Shown piece after piece: positions 1 to 11,527 of a stretch of 64,000 bases of DNA; position 1 is the stretch's first letter; the number at the start of each line of letters is the position of its first letter. Source of the stretch: Oscheius tipulae. Taxonomy: Eukaryota; Nematoda; Chromadorea; Rhabditida; Rhabditidae. Below the pieces are notes generated by a model. It was not told where the DNA came from and did not search any database. It saw nothing but the letters and a program-made list of their open reading frames with translations. A program made the position numbers and the translations under genes. The stretch lies in assembly GCA_037178975.1 (NCBI GenBank), contig JASJZH010000006.1, forward strand, positions 1,178,001 through 1,242,000. Reading direction: 5' to 3'.

Positions 1-305
1 AAAGAACTCTTACGGATTGCTTACGCATTTTCCCGCTTCGATTCAGAGCTAAAGTTTTGAAGCAGAATACTCTTATAGAGCCAACTGAAGCGCATGAACA
101 TACTTACTTAGGGCTATTCTGACTATTTTTGAAAAGTAAATTTTGTAATGGGCAGATATCGGATCTGACACTTTTGTGACTTTTAAACAAAATACTTACC
201 GACTGTGCCATAAATGAAAGATGTCATTACTATCGGACTGTCATACGGTTAGAGACTCGCATTATCTACCATTTTTGTATTTTACTGTTTTAACCCGAAA
301 TATTT

Positions 306-652
306 TAGTGACCGGAGCAGAAAAGATTCGCATCTTGAGGCTCACAGCTGCTTGGGCAAAAGCTCTTATCGAGCTAGCTCCTCTCTCAACAGAACGAGAC
401 ATCAAATCATCTCAAGCGTACGCCTTGCGTGCTACAGTCGAGTTGAAAAGTATAGCCAGTGGAATGAAGAGAGTGGTAAGTGTCCTCAGTTCGCTTTCCC
501 GAAATTTTCATCTTCAGGTTGACAGAAACTCGGAGAAGAAGCTACATAAAGTTGACAACTGTCTGGTGTTGAAAGGCTCCAATGGAAATGACCTCGATCT
601 CATCACAGCAGTTCAACGAAAACTTACGGAAATTATCACAATCTTGTCATAG
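306..652 (+). CDS. 3' part of an unrecognised spliced gene
   Basis: Two exons can be read. The first follows a TTTTAG acceptor at about 308 and runs to a GTAAGT donor near 475. The second starts after CATCTTCAG and ends at TAG (650-652). Together they encode about 100 residues, a mostly helical, Ala/Leu/Lys-rich stretch with no membrane segment or signal peptide. The intron is about 45 nt, like its neighbours. No start fits cleanly: an ATG at 211 is followed by a possible donor, but the phase does not match, so the 5' exons may lie before the window. I do not recognise the family. Confidence 0.4.
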
Positions 653-1303
653 TACCTTTTATTTTGACTTGTATATACTTTTCCACTACTTCACTTATTT
701 TTCTTACTCTCAAATACCTCATTCCAAAAGCTCCCTCAGAACTCTGTACTGCACTGCTTATGATAATCTGACTAACATATCTTCTTTTGTGATGAGAATT
801 ATCCTCTAGTCGCTATGTATTGTTATTCCGGGTTTGCCAACAAGCATTATAAAACTGAGACAAACTTATGTTTCACATCAAGAGAGTGCGACAGGGACGT
901 GTGAATCACCGAGCTCGTCAATAGTTTGTAATGAGTGAGCTATCCTCGCCCAGTGTGGATGTAGTTGATTATTCTTGTCCTGTTATCGATTTCAGTCTGT
1001 GTCTGGTATCCTCTCAGTGCCTACCATCCAGTTGAATAGCTTTCTCACATTTTATTGATAGACTCCGTGACTGATGGAGAAACGTGCAGTCGATGTCTCT
1101 TTTCCCACCGGCAGTCTAGGGCTGTTTACGCATCTTCGGGTCATTTAGGGGACAGATAACTATGACACATCTCATTATTTGCTATCGCTACAATTTCAAA
1201 CTCGAACAAGAATCAGTTGATACGTTTCGAATACTTCTGCTAGGAGATTCTTGCTTTCCATACTTACTCGCACCAGAACAATGTACGTTTTCCAGCCAAG
1301 AAA

Positions 1304-1677
1304 ATGGATAACTTTGAGAACATTCTGCCCAAGAACTACGACCAGTGCGTCCGCATGGACTACCTCAATCGGATCTATTTGGTTTATTCCGAGCGTGAGG
1401 TTCCATTTTAAGCCTCTTGAACATATTACAGACACGAAGTGGAAGCTCAATGTGGTGGATTTTGAGAAAGCCGTCGCCGAGGATCGTATCCGCGTGTCCG
1501 TCCTTCCTCCTGACGCTACCGCAACTTCTAAGTAATAGTTTTCAGTGAGCTCTGACCCTATTCCTGCCAATTTTTTTTTTCAGACTCGCTGACTGGGGCG
1601 CGGACCATCCAGATGTGCAGCTAAACAAATTTCCTTATTCTTCGTGTCTCCAACTTACTTATGTGTATTTTAATTAA
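1304..1677 (+). CDS. Unrecognised small spliced protein
   Basis: Three exons with matching phase: 1304-1394, 1432-1531 and 1584-1677, with introns of 37 and 52 nt. The product is about 94 residues, soluble-looking, rich in Asp/Tyr/Leu near its start (MDNFENILPKNYDQC) and without a signal peptide or membrane helix. The ATG at 1304 is the first in frame after an upstream TAG. The open frame reaches back to about 1246, so a CAG acceptor near 1277 could add an upstream exon. An AATAAA at about 1724 lies shortly after the stop and supports a gene end here. Family not recognised. Confidence 0.45.
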
Positions 1678-1940
1678 TCAGTTCATGATTTTTTAAACGA
1701 CATGTTTTCTAAGTACGATTCTTTGAATAAAGAGATATTTTCAAAGCCTCTATCAAACGCAGTTTCCGACTCTTTTCGTTTTGCTGTGAGTTGCTAGGAT
1801 ATCGCGTGAGCTCTGATCAAATTTTGTAGCTGTACTGAGCAGCGCTGGTTCGATGAAAATTGTAGCTTTAATTCTTTACTAAGTCTTACTTCCATAAACT
1901 CTTTCTCTCCTTTTCTCTCTTCCTATCACTACATTGCCAA

Positions 1941-2625
1941 ATGGGGCGTCGTAAGCGTAGTCGTCGTGAGCCTCGTGTTGAACCGCCTCGCGGTGTTCGG
2001 CGTGTCAAAAACATGGTGGTAGAAGAGCAGCCGCCGAACTTGGCGAGCAACCGAGTAGACTGGTCTAAGCTTCAGCCCGAACTGGTCAACAGCTATCAGG
2101 ACGGTGAAAACATCAATCGATTGATTAACCAGATAGTATACGATGTAGAGAACTACTTTTATACCATCTTTGTGTGGTTTTAGCCAGTAATGAGGAAGTA
2201 CACAAAGACATACAATCCTGCTTTTCTGTCCAACTTGGATCGGTACAAGCAGCAATGTACTGAAAGAAAGAGGACGGAAGGTGAGTTCCTAATTAAGGTT
2301 CTGTGACACAGAAATTACAATGTCTACCTTAAGTTTTATGCGCTTTTCAGAGGAGAACCCGATGAAGAACCCTCGTCAAACGACTTCTGCTACTGCTGCT
2401 CGTGAAGAGTTCGAGAGTGCCTTGGCTAATGAACTTACCAAAACTACAATCAGCAATCTCATCATGAACGCTATTACAGAAGATTTGACCACCGACGAAG
2501 AGGATTCAGATGATGACAGTGTCTGTTTCACGCTGGCCGGATCCATCAAACGTTCTGATAGTGGCACCGGCGGTGGAAATGGAGGCGGTAGCTCAACTGA
2601 ATCTAAATCTATTTCGCGTGCTTAA
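1941..2625 (+). CDS. Unrecognised 188-aa protein, basic N-terminus and acidic Ser/Gly-rich C-terminus
   Basis: Exons 1941-2135, 2184-2280 and 2351-2625 join in frame to 189 codons including the stop. Introns are 48 and 70 nt. The protein starts with a run of Arg/Lys (MGRRKRSRR), which could be a nuclear localisation signal. A helical middle follows, then an acidic patch of Asp/Glu around residue 150 (TTDEEDSDDD) and a Gly/Ser tail. There is no signal peptide or membrane segment. The composition suits a nuclear or chromatin-associated protein, but that is inference; I do not recognise a domain. An AATAAA lies about 150 bp after the stop. Confidence 0.6.
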
Positions 2626-2835
2626 GATTGTTTCTGTGTGATGAAAAAACTAACGTGGCCCATCAATCTGTTCCTTATTTCATAATAGTGAATCAAACTC
2701 ATGCTTTTGTTGTAATTTAATTACTTTGATGAACTGTCCTTTGGCCATTAACTCGTTCGAATACGATTCTGCAAAATAAAAAGTAACTAAACCATTTGTT
2801 GCGAACTAGAAATCTGTTCCCTTTTGCCAAAACTC

Positions 2836-2907
2836 GGGCCGAGCCGGGGATCGATCCCGGGACCTCTCGCACCCTAAGCGAGAATCATACCACTAGACCA
2901 CTCGGCC
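2836..2907 (-). tRNA. tRNA-Pro(AGG)
   Basis: Full cloverleaf read on the minus strand. The acceptor GGCCGAG pairs with CTCGGCC. The anticodon arm is CTCGC-TTAGGGT-GCGAG with anticodon AGG, and the T-stem is CCGGG/CCCGG. The T-loop is ATCGATC, so position 54 is A instead of the usual T. It is a near-identical, inverted partner of the copy at 3365-3436. Confidence 0.93.
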
Positions 2908-3175
2908 ATGTTCCAAGTCCGTATATCCGTAAATACCTGCGCGACATTTATGGTGTGACCTGTTTCTGGAACAGTCCGGTGTTCAGTTTTACGGGAGATA
3001 GAAAAGGCTTTCAGAGAGTTGACTGATAAATTAAAAGCGTAGCACTAGACCGCAAGGACCAGAGCGACGGGCAAAATGGTAGCGAGGAAAAGTTTGCTGC
3101 TTGCAAGTCTTCCCTTAGTTATCACTTTTTTTTTTCACTTCAAGTGTTAACTAAAGTTGACCAGGAAAAAAGATT

Positions 3176-3246
3176 TGCGTTCGGGGGGAATCGAACCCCG
3201 TCGAATGCTTGGAAGGCATCCATGCTGACCATTACACCACGAACGC
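3176..3246 (-). tRNA. tRNA-Gly(TCC)
   Basis: Minus-strand cloverleaf. The acceptor GCGTTCG pairs with CGAACGC, with discriminator A. The anticodon loop CTTCCAA gives TCC. The T-arm contains a canonical TTCGATT loop. It lies between two oppositely oriented tRNA-Pro genes. Confidence 0.93.
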
Positions 3247-3364
3247 TGACATCCTTATCTGCCGCCCCGAGAAGGCGGTTTTCTGGATAAGCTGTCTATC
3301 AGCAACTCAAATCATGTCTGTTCCAGTCCAGACCGCATCCATGAAACTGTCTGTCCGTCACCGT

Positions 3365-3436
3365 GGCCGAGTGGTCTAGTGGTATGATTCTCGCTTAGGG
3401 TGCGAGAGGTCCCGGGATCGATCCCCGGCTCGGCCC
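3365..3436 (+). tRNA. tRNA-Pro(AGG)
   Basis: Same cloverleaf as the minus-strand copy at 2836-2907: GGCCGAG/CTCGGCC acceptor, AGG anticodon, and T-loop ATCGATC with A at position 54. Both copies share the unusual T-loop, so it is not a single-copy error. Confidence 0.93.
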
Positions 3437-4264
3437 AACTTTTTAAAGTTTTTTTGGTTTCAGGCACAGTTGAAATAGGATACAAGATTTGTCATTTAGG
3501 ATTAAGCACAGTTTTTGTGCATTTGAAAAATATATGCCAGTATTCGCTCTGGCCACAACTACATGTTACAAACATAACTTGTACTCGCTTTCATGATTAC
3601 CTTGTAATGTCGGGTGCCTTTAAACAGGTCGCAGTTGCAACAAAACGCTTGGTCCCTCCCGAAAAATCGCGTGGTGGGCTTCCCCGACTTTCAAACAAAC
3701 AGCCCTCGATATAATCTTTTGTCGATGGGGTCAAGCAGAGTTTTTATCGAGGTTCTTCGCGGTCATAAAATGTTTGCACACACACACTTGCGGCAACTCT
3801 CGGCGCAGCCTAGAAGATGGCGCCATTCTAACACATGTGGTCCACACGTGAAGTACATCCGCACTGGGGAAGTCCCGATCAGCCTGACGAAATCTGTTCC
3901 TAATCTTACTGAACCAAAGAGACAACTGTTCCAAGAACAGATTAGTGGAAACAAATAGCTGCAGCAATGTTTTCCTGGCTCAAAAAATGTTCCATGGGTA
4001 TCATAGGTTCTGGTAACACGAACGAATCATTTGTCTAGACAGTTCTTACCTAGGAAAGTTATAGCATTGTCTACAACCGAAATTAGATGCACACATTCAA
4101 ATTGAATGCAAACTTATTAAGCTTCACAGCACTTGAAATAATGTAGCATAGCAGATGCTCGTGTCCTTATCACGTCGTTCGTGTAAGCAGTTTTCACTGA
4201 AACCTGTCAATCTCTCTCGCCACTGTCAGGTCCAGATCGTGTGCAGAAAAGCCTCTGTCGTTGG
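3437..4264. other. No gene recognised
   Basis: Short open frames are present on both strands, but none has a recognisable domain, a convincing splice chain or a signal peptide. It appears to be spacer between tRNA genes. Confidence 0.5.
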
Positions 4265-4267
4265 CGT

Positions 4268-4337
4268 GACCGAGTGGTCTAGTGGGATGATTCTTGCTTA
4301 GAGTACGAGAGGACCCGGGATCGATTTCCCAAACTTT
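4268..4337 (+). pseudogene. Decayed tRNA-Pro copy
   Basis: This stretch matches the tRNA-Pro genes from the D-arm (CCGAGTGGTCTAGTGG) through the anticodon region and into the T-arm. The 3' acceptor strand is lost, the anticodon triplet is AGA instead of AGG, and the anticodon stem carries a C-A mismatch. It is most likely a non-functional duplicate of the upstream Pro genes. Confidence 0.75.
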
Positions 4338-7300
4338 TTGGATCACATCCCTTAAATTGCTTCCGATGTCCCTTGCATTGTCAAACTACACACAAATCTT
4401 GTTTTTTTTTTTTATTTACAGTGGCTAGATAGCAACCACCAACAACGTGTTTGCTTGTTTTCGGTGCATAGATGAATAAGTGAAGCAAAGTTCTACGACA
4501 CTTCGCAGTGATAGAAAGTACCTGGTAACAGGTCAGTTTAAAGCTTAGTGATCAAAGCTTTAGCAGTTCTCATTATATAAAAAAAGAGACGCTTAGTAGA
4601 CGCCCCAAATCCCTAAACACTGCAAGGTTATAAAAACTAATCGTTAATCGAATTAGGATTGACACCCGTAACTAATTCGATTAGTGCGCAGCTTTTTTCA
4701 AAAACTGCAACAGAGAGCCCTTTCTGAATGTTTTTCCATAGATGGTCTTAAACCAGTCCCTCGAGATATTATAACAGCAATTTCTTTTAAGGGTAGGTAC
4801 ACTTGAGACGCTGCAACGAAGTAAACAGGATGCCACGTTGCCGGGACAAATTTTGCGACTTCTCGCCGATAAAGTTGTTTTGCACATTAAACAATGCCTT
4901 TGTGGGTGCTAACTGTATAGTTCTGGGAAGATAACTAGAAGTGGAAAAGTGAAAGGACAGGTGTTGTCTGTAACAATTTCATAGGTAATGAAAAGTGTGA
5001 CATGTGAACAAACATGAGACTATAATGGTAAAAAACTTGGAAGACGTATAATACTAGATCAACCTTCCAGTAAGAGTATTTGTATCCCCTTTGATCTTCG
5101 AAAATATCTTGTCCTTCAAATGTTTTCAAGATATCGACGCTGTACGAGTTAATGATTCAATTAATCTTTCCTGAAACCGTTTCCGAACGAATCTTTAGTC
5201 TGTTTTTGCAGCCGAGAGCTATCACATTTTATAGCTTGCCGTTCAAGGGCGGTTCTCCGCAAATTTTCGCTTTCATCTAATTCAGGTTATGGTTCAGACA
5301 ATGTATTTTCATTATCCTAATTCTTATACATTCCCTGCTTTAAAGAGCGAGGGCTTCCCCCGAAAAATGAGCGCAGCGTGTTGCAATTGTCTCTTTGCTG
5401 CTGCCCCCGTGCACGTCCGTGATTAGATTACAACCTCTTCGACACAAGATCAAGGCGATTCATAGTGGCCACGTGAAGTGAGTACGCTGTGACACATGCA
5501 TATACCGGCACTGTGGGTTTGATTTATTGTTTTCCTACACCGGACAGTCGTGTGCAGAACTGGGGGGGGGGGCAAACAAGCCACTACGATAACATCTGCC
5601 GATTATTAGGAAAAGGTGGTCTTCACTACGAGCTCAAAGGACTGGAAGACGGAAAACAGATCGCTTGAACAAGTTCTCTATAAAAACAGACCACCAAAGT
5701 TTACCCTGACCGGTTTACACAGCTTGTTTCTCTGGAAGTAATCCTCTCTTGTTCAAAGAAACAGTAAGCGGGATCAACCTCTTTGTTTCCGGCGGTGTAA
5801 ACCTTTGCAAACGACTCGGTTGTAACATTATTGCTTGAGAGAAAAAAGAGACAGCAAATTGATGAGCTCAGACGTTGGTCTTTGCAAGTTCGAAAACATT
5901 CTGCTGCTTAATCTTAAAGCTAGGCACTATAAGAAAATCGCGATAGTTTCCTATTGGGACGGAAAGATGGTATAGCCACTTTTTGTTTTTTTTGTTAATC
6001 TTGTAAGCTCTATTCTATGTAAGTGATTTTAAAAATACTTCCGTGAACCAGCAAAACTACAATATACGTGTAAATCCTTTAGTCTCAGCACCAGAAAGAA
6101 ACACAACTAAAAGATAAAATTGTTAATCTCTGCCTTTTTCACAATGTCAGCATTGTTCGAAACCATGGTTAATAGTTGAAAACATCGTTAATAGTGTCCG
6201 ATCATATCTATATTTTCAAGAGGAAGAAAGACCAATGAAATAAACTACTGTAGCTTGTCAAAGTGCACTTGCAAAAGCTGTATAAAATACTGCAGTCTTA
6301 TCCAGACGGCTTACATCATGTAAACAATTGTTTTTGTGGAGATGGTGAAAAGATAACGCGTTTGTACATTTCTGCTTCTTGGTTCGTGGAACGTGTTTGC
6401 ACGTTAAGAGATCAAGGCTCATTTTGACAAACAAGCATGGAGTCGATCGCAATCCTGAGTGATTGTACTGGCAGCAAAGATCAAGCTTTGCCTGCTCCAT
6501 TTCTAGAAAAGTCTTTCTCTTTCCATCCTCCTCTACCGTAATCTGTTCTGTGACGCTGTCTCTTTTCACGTGAATTCTCACTTCACATTTTCGCTACGGT
6601 AGAAGAAAGAGAGACAAGTGTAATAAATCCGTTCGTCTCGTAATCTCGTAAATTAGAGTGTGAGGAGTGGGGGAGATCCTGGTTCCGTAGATCTTTTACG
6701 TGAAGGGGGTAGGTGCAACATCCACATGAGGTTCAGATACAACCAGGGGCGAGAAAACGGCGCAGATTATCACCCGACAGCTTGGGGTTTGTTAAAAGCG
6801 TTTCTAACGGAAAGAGTTACTTCAAGGGTGGGACTCGTTTCTAAATCAAGTGAAACTGATACAAAATTTGGTTGCCTGGTCCTGCCAAAAATAACTTTCT
6901 TCATTCATATCTTGTTGTATGGGCAAAATATGACATCCCTTGCGCGTGAAAAGTTTGCACAATACAAGAAGAAAGGTTTCTTGTATTCTCTAAAACGTAG
7001 TTCTTTCAGAAAACAACCACCGAAAAGCTGTTACTGATCTTTATTTTTGTACGCGACCTTCGTTTGTTCGCGAAGCTTGAAATACCAAAAGTCAGTCAGT
7101 GTTAACAGCTTCCCCAATTGTTTGCTTTGGATCCTCCTTTACTTGCAGAAAACTAATTGTAGCTCTTGCTTCTCCCGGTATACTTGTCCTGGGTACAGTA
7201 ACCTTGTCACAGAGAGTGACAGTGTTTCATCAAGCTCGTTAAAATGTCTCCTTTCTTCGCTGTCAATAATAGAGTTTTCGTTGCAGCCGAGTAGCCAGTT

Positions 7301-10300
7301 TGGTCCCGAAATGCTGCACTCCTGTAGTGCTTACTGTAATTGTGACAATGTCTTTCATCATTCTAGCCGAGAACATTCGTGTTGAGTGGCAGGTTCCAAC
7401 GTTTCCAGACTTTTTTTGATTTTTGACATACTTGACACCTCACATAAAAAAATGAGTAGATGTGCCCACGGACAGGATAAGCAATATGAACGGCCATTTG
7501 CTGATGGGGTAAAATGGGGTGATAACCTCGTTTTCTCTACTGATGTGTGGCTGGTAATCTCTGTGTTCTTTTCGCAAGTTTTGCTATTGAGACAACTCTC
7601 ATTGCTTTTTATTTCGAGTACATCACAACTAATGTAGCTTAAACACGGAGATTGACAAATTGTGAGGTTCCTTGGTTGCCGTTTACGATCTTGTAAAACT
7701 CCGGAAACTATGACAATAAAAACCGTTGTTTCATGTCTCTCCGATCCACATGCCTATCATACCGAGAGGGATCCAGATTCACATGGCATGTTCCTGGAGA
7801 CTTTTTAGATCTGTTTGTTCAGCTGAGATCCAGCAAATTTGTTTGGATTTGATCACGCCACAATGTCAATATATCTTGAGGTATATGCCTGAATCTTTTT
7901 TCCTTCTTCTCAGGAAACAACTGTTTTTATTGTCTCTGGTATACATTCCATTTCACTCATGAAAAGAGAACCAACTGGTATTGTTTACTATGAACAGCCA
8001 ATCGCTGCAATCAAGACAGCTATTTTCGTACTGCCGCATGGGGACGGCTGTACCGGCGCCATGAACATTTGAGCCTCTTTGTTTTTGAAATAACGTTTTC
8101 TTTGGATGATACGAGAATACCGGTTCTTTAAATGAACTCGATGTTGAAAATCTACCGCACTCTTATCAGGATTAATGAAGGTGGCTGTAAAAACACCGAC
8201 GATTAGACGAGCAACCGGGCATAGTGAACAAAAACTGCTGCTTTGTAATGAAATTCTTTTTGCTCGCTCCCAGTATTTTAGATAGCTTTTCCATAAGTTT
8301 TGAGCAAAATCTGGTCAAACTTGTGTGGTTGAAAACGAAGACCAATCTAATAGCTGCAAAACACTGTCTACAAAACCGCGGCACAACCCTTAAACATTCA
8401 TTTTGTGACGAGATTCAACAGTATCATGAAGCCGCGTGTTTTGTATAACTTTCCTTAATGTAACCTATGTAACCATGAAAGGTATCTACCGAGACGTCTA
8501 ATTGTCGAGAAAGATTGATGTCGACAAGCTTTTTCTGCCGAGAAGAGACCGGCCGGGCCATTATTGTAGGAAAACGCCAGTGATCATATCCATTTCTATT
8601 ATTCTCCTGATGCGTTGTCCGTCTGAATACCCGAGTTCAGGAGTTCAGCTGCACCCGAATGCCCTCGTTAGCATAGCTATTTTTTTTCGGATGAACAAGC
8701 AAATTAGGCTTCTCCGTCCTCATGCATCCCCAAAGTCATTTTTTGCATGTTTATTGACCGATGCTGATATCACCACTTCTGTTCGGATGTCAACATGTTG
8801 ATACAAAACAAGAAAGGGGGTCAGGCTAAAAATCAAACTTTTTATCTGTTTCCCTCTTTTCCGTGATTGACTGTTTTCTTCCCGAATCAAAGTATTAGCA
8901 AAAATATATACACCAAAAATGAATCACTGGCTTTTAGTAATTTCTTTTCGATACAGCGACAAGATCAGTCCTTTATTACAACAAGCCTATTCAACGACTG
9001 CAGTTCTGTAAAGCCTAGTCAATATCTGGTATGTTTTTTTCAGGACTGAATTGTTTACAGCCTGGCACTCACGTGTATAAGATCCCCGCCTCCAAATATA
9101 ATCATTCCACCCTTTTCTGCAGCTTCTACCCCCGATCTTTTTCTAAAATTAGAAGCTGGGAAAAGCCCCTGGTCGGACACAAAGAACTTGAAGTTTAAAG
9201 CGCACGTGAACCTACTTACATCACTGGGGATGCACTCCACCAGCAGCTGATGACTGCTTGCGGCACTTCACGTGCAGCGCTCCCGGTCGTTTTTGCTGTC
9301 AGATCTGCTTGGGGCCGCCCACTCTCTTTCTCTCGCCCGGGGATGCTCTCCTCTCGCTCCGGAGGGGATTACGCTGCCCGGTCAACACGATTAGATGCCG
9401 ATCGCGGTTCCTTTTGACATCTGTATCTAAATAGACTTGCTACTTCCTTTGTAGACACATGAGACGGATTAGACGGGCGGTAATTGCGCAAGATGGGCCG
9501 GATTGTTTTTTTGCTCGAGCAGCGGTTAGGGGTTAGGTCCAATTTCTGCCATAAGAGCCTGGAATTACAGCATCTGTTGCTCCAGTTTATCTGTTCTGTT
9601 TGAGCTCTAAAACACTTTCCTCCAAAGCCCTTTAACCTCCAAATCAGTTCGAGCTTATAACCATTTTCTAATATTGTGCAGCCTGGAGCCAAATCATTTG
9701 TTTGACACACGCTCTCTCACCTTTTTTTTTAAAACTTTACAATGTGAAGATGGCATGCTTTTTGAGCCAAAAAAGAGACGGTAATGATAGGGACAAAACT
9801 GCGTCTTGTAAAAGTTTCGAGTTAATTCAACTGTTGCATCAGTCTCTTAGACCTGACTGTTTTCCGTCTTCTTTTTCATCACTTCACTGGCGATCCTGCT
9901 TATCGTCGCACAAAAAGCAGATATCTCAATGACCCCCTGCTGTCCATTTTGCAGGATTTCTTGACTATTAATTCGGAATTCTTGCTTTTACACCAAGAAT
10001 GCACCCCTGCTAGTCAATATTATAGTCCTAGATGACCCTCTGATAAGCCTGACCGAGAGAGAGAGAGACAGACCCTTTTTGTTTCTCTCTTTCTTCGAGT
10101 GTCTTCTTCGTTTCCTCCTAGGCTGTCTCACTGACAGCTGCTGGCCTCTTTGTGCTTTATTATCCAACTCTTTCTTCTCGAACGTTCCCTCTCTTTCGAC
10201 CTAGATCAATTTGAGGCATGTTTTCTCTAGTCTCGGTCTAACAGTTGCCGCTTCCGTGTTTTTGACATACGTTGACGGAGTGTTAAAAATGGAAGAGGAA

Positions 10301-11527
10301 GAGGAGGATATTTCTCTAAAGATAACTGCATTTGGGTCAGTTGCCGGGTCGTTTTCCTTATCACCGATTGTGTTTTCTTGATAACAAAATCGTAAATATG
10401 TCTCTTGGAAAAACAGTTTGGGAAACAGGCGCACTTTGTTTTCCATAAACAGTTGCTAAAGTGACTCTCGGACGGGCACAATCAAACTTTGTTTATTGAG
10501 TCTTAAACTACCTAGACTATCCAACAAACAATAAGCCTCTTAGTCCAATACTAACAGTTCTAAGGTCACACATACTCACACCACTCCGAATTCTGGAACA
10601 TTACAGAACTCTCCTCAAGTTCGCTCTCATTATCAAAGAATAACAACGAAGGCCTTGAAAAACAACCGTGATACACAAAGACGGACATAGTTAAATATAA
10701 GTCGGTATCCTTACCAAGTGTGTGACCTCCTCAATTAGCCTCTCTTTTGGCTGAACTCTACCTGGGTGCTTTTTGGGTACAACCTGACCTGGACATAAAT
10801 TACGTCTCCGTGCGTATGGCGACCATTCGTCGCAAGCTTTATAGATCTATTTTTTTGGAAAAATTTTAAATTCTACAGCTGAAAACATGAGTGAAAGCTC
10901 AAAACATACTTTTTTCTGTCCGCAAAGATAAAAACTGTTTTCACTTAGAAGCGGCAAGAGCCGACCTCCCTCCCTTTACACAGCCTCCTCCACAATCCAT
11001 CTTTTCTTCCGAGCCGTTGAGTTTGACCAAGTGGGGTGACCAGAACCCTTTTCAACACACTTCTCGCTCTTGGCTTTTTGATTTATCTTCTTCATAAAAG
11101 AGAGCGCGTTGTTTTTGCGACCGCCCCTTCACTACCTGTGACATATTTGCTTTCAACCAGTCTATACAGTCTCTGACACGAGTAGTCTGGAGCCTTCTCT
11201 GTTCTTAGTAGGCTAAAATTTGCTTTTTCGTCTATTCCTGCCATTTGAACTCACTTTCATTCCCTCCCGCCTCCAATCAGTGGGGTGGGAGAGAAGGACC
11301 TTCTTATCAACAATATTATCTTGGTCAGCTTTCCACTTCTGTCGAAAAGGTCTCCTTTGAACTTCCCGTGCTTTTGCCTCTTCGAACTCATCCGCTAGCC
11401 TCCGGCTGTCGAGAACGTGCGATTTGCAAAGGCGAGCAGTGCTCCTGATTGATCCCCCGGAGCACACTTCCCTAAGTCTTATTTTGACGGTGTAGGGACT
11501 CCAATCAGAGTCATATTCAGACTACAA
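4338..11527. other. About 7.2 kb without a recognisable gene
   Basis: Only short open frames without recognisable domains are seen on either strand. Notable local sequence: a 12-bp inverted repeat TAATCGAATTAG / CTAATTCGATTA at 4645-4656 and 4672-4683; a run of nine or more G near 5562; CT-rich stretches from 9300 to 11500. The last part could hold promoter or 5' UTR sequence of the PP1-subunit gene that follows. That is inference. Confidence 0.45.

Noticed and set aside
4645..4683. 12-bp inverted repeat TAATCGAATTAG / CTAATTCGATTA
   Set aside because: AT-rich dyads of this size are expected by chance in a 64-kb window; the TAAT cores could bind homeodomain factors, but nothing else supports a regulatory site.
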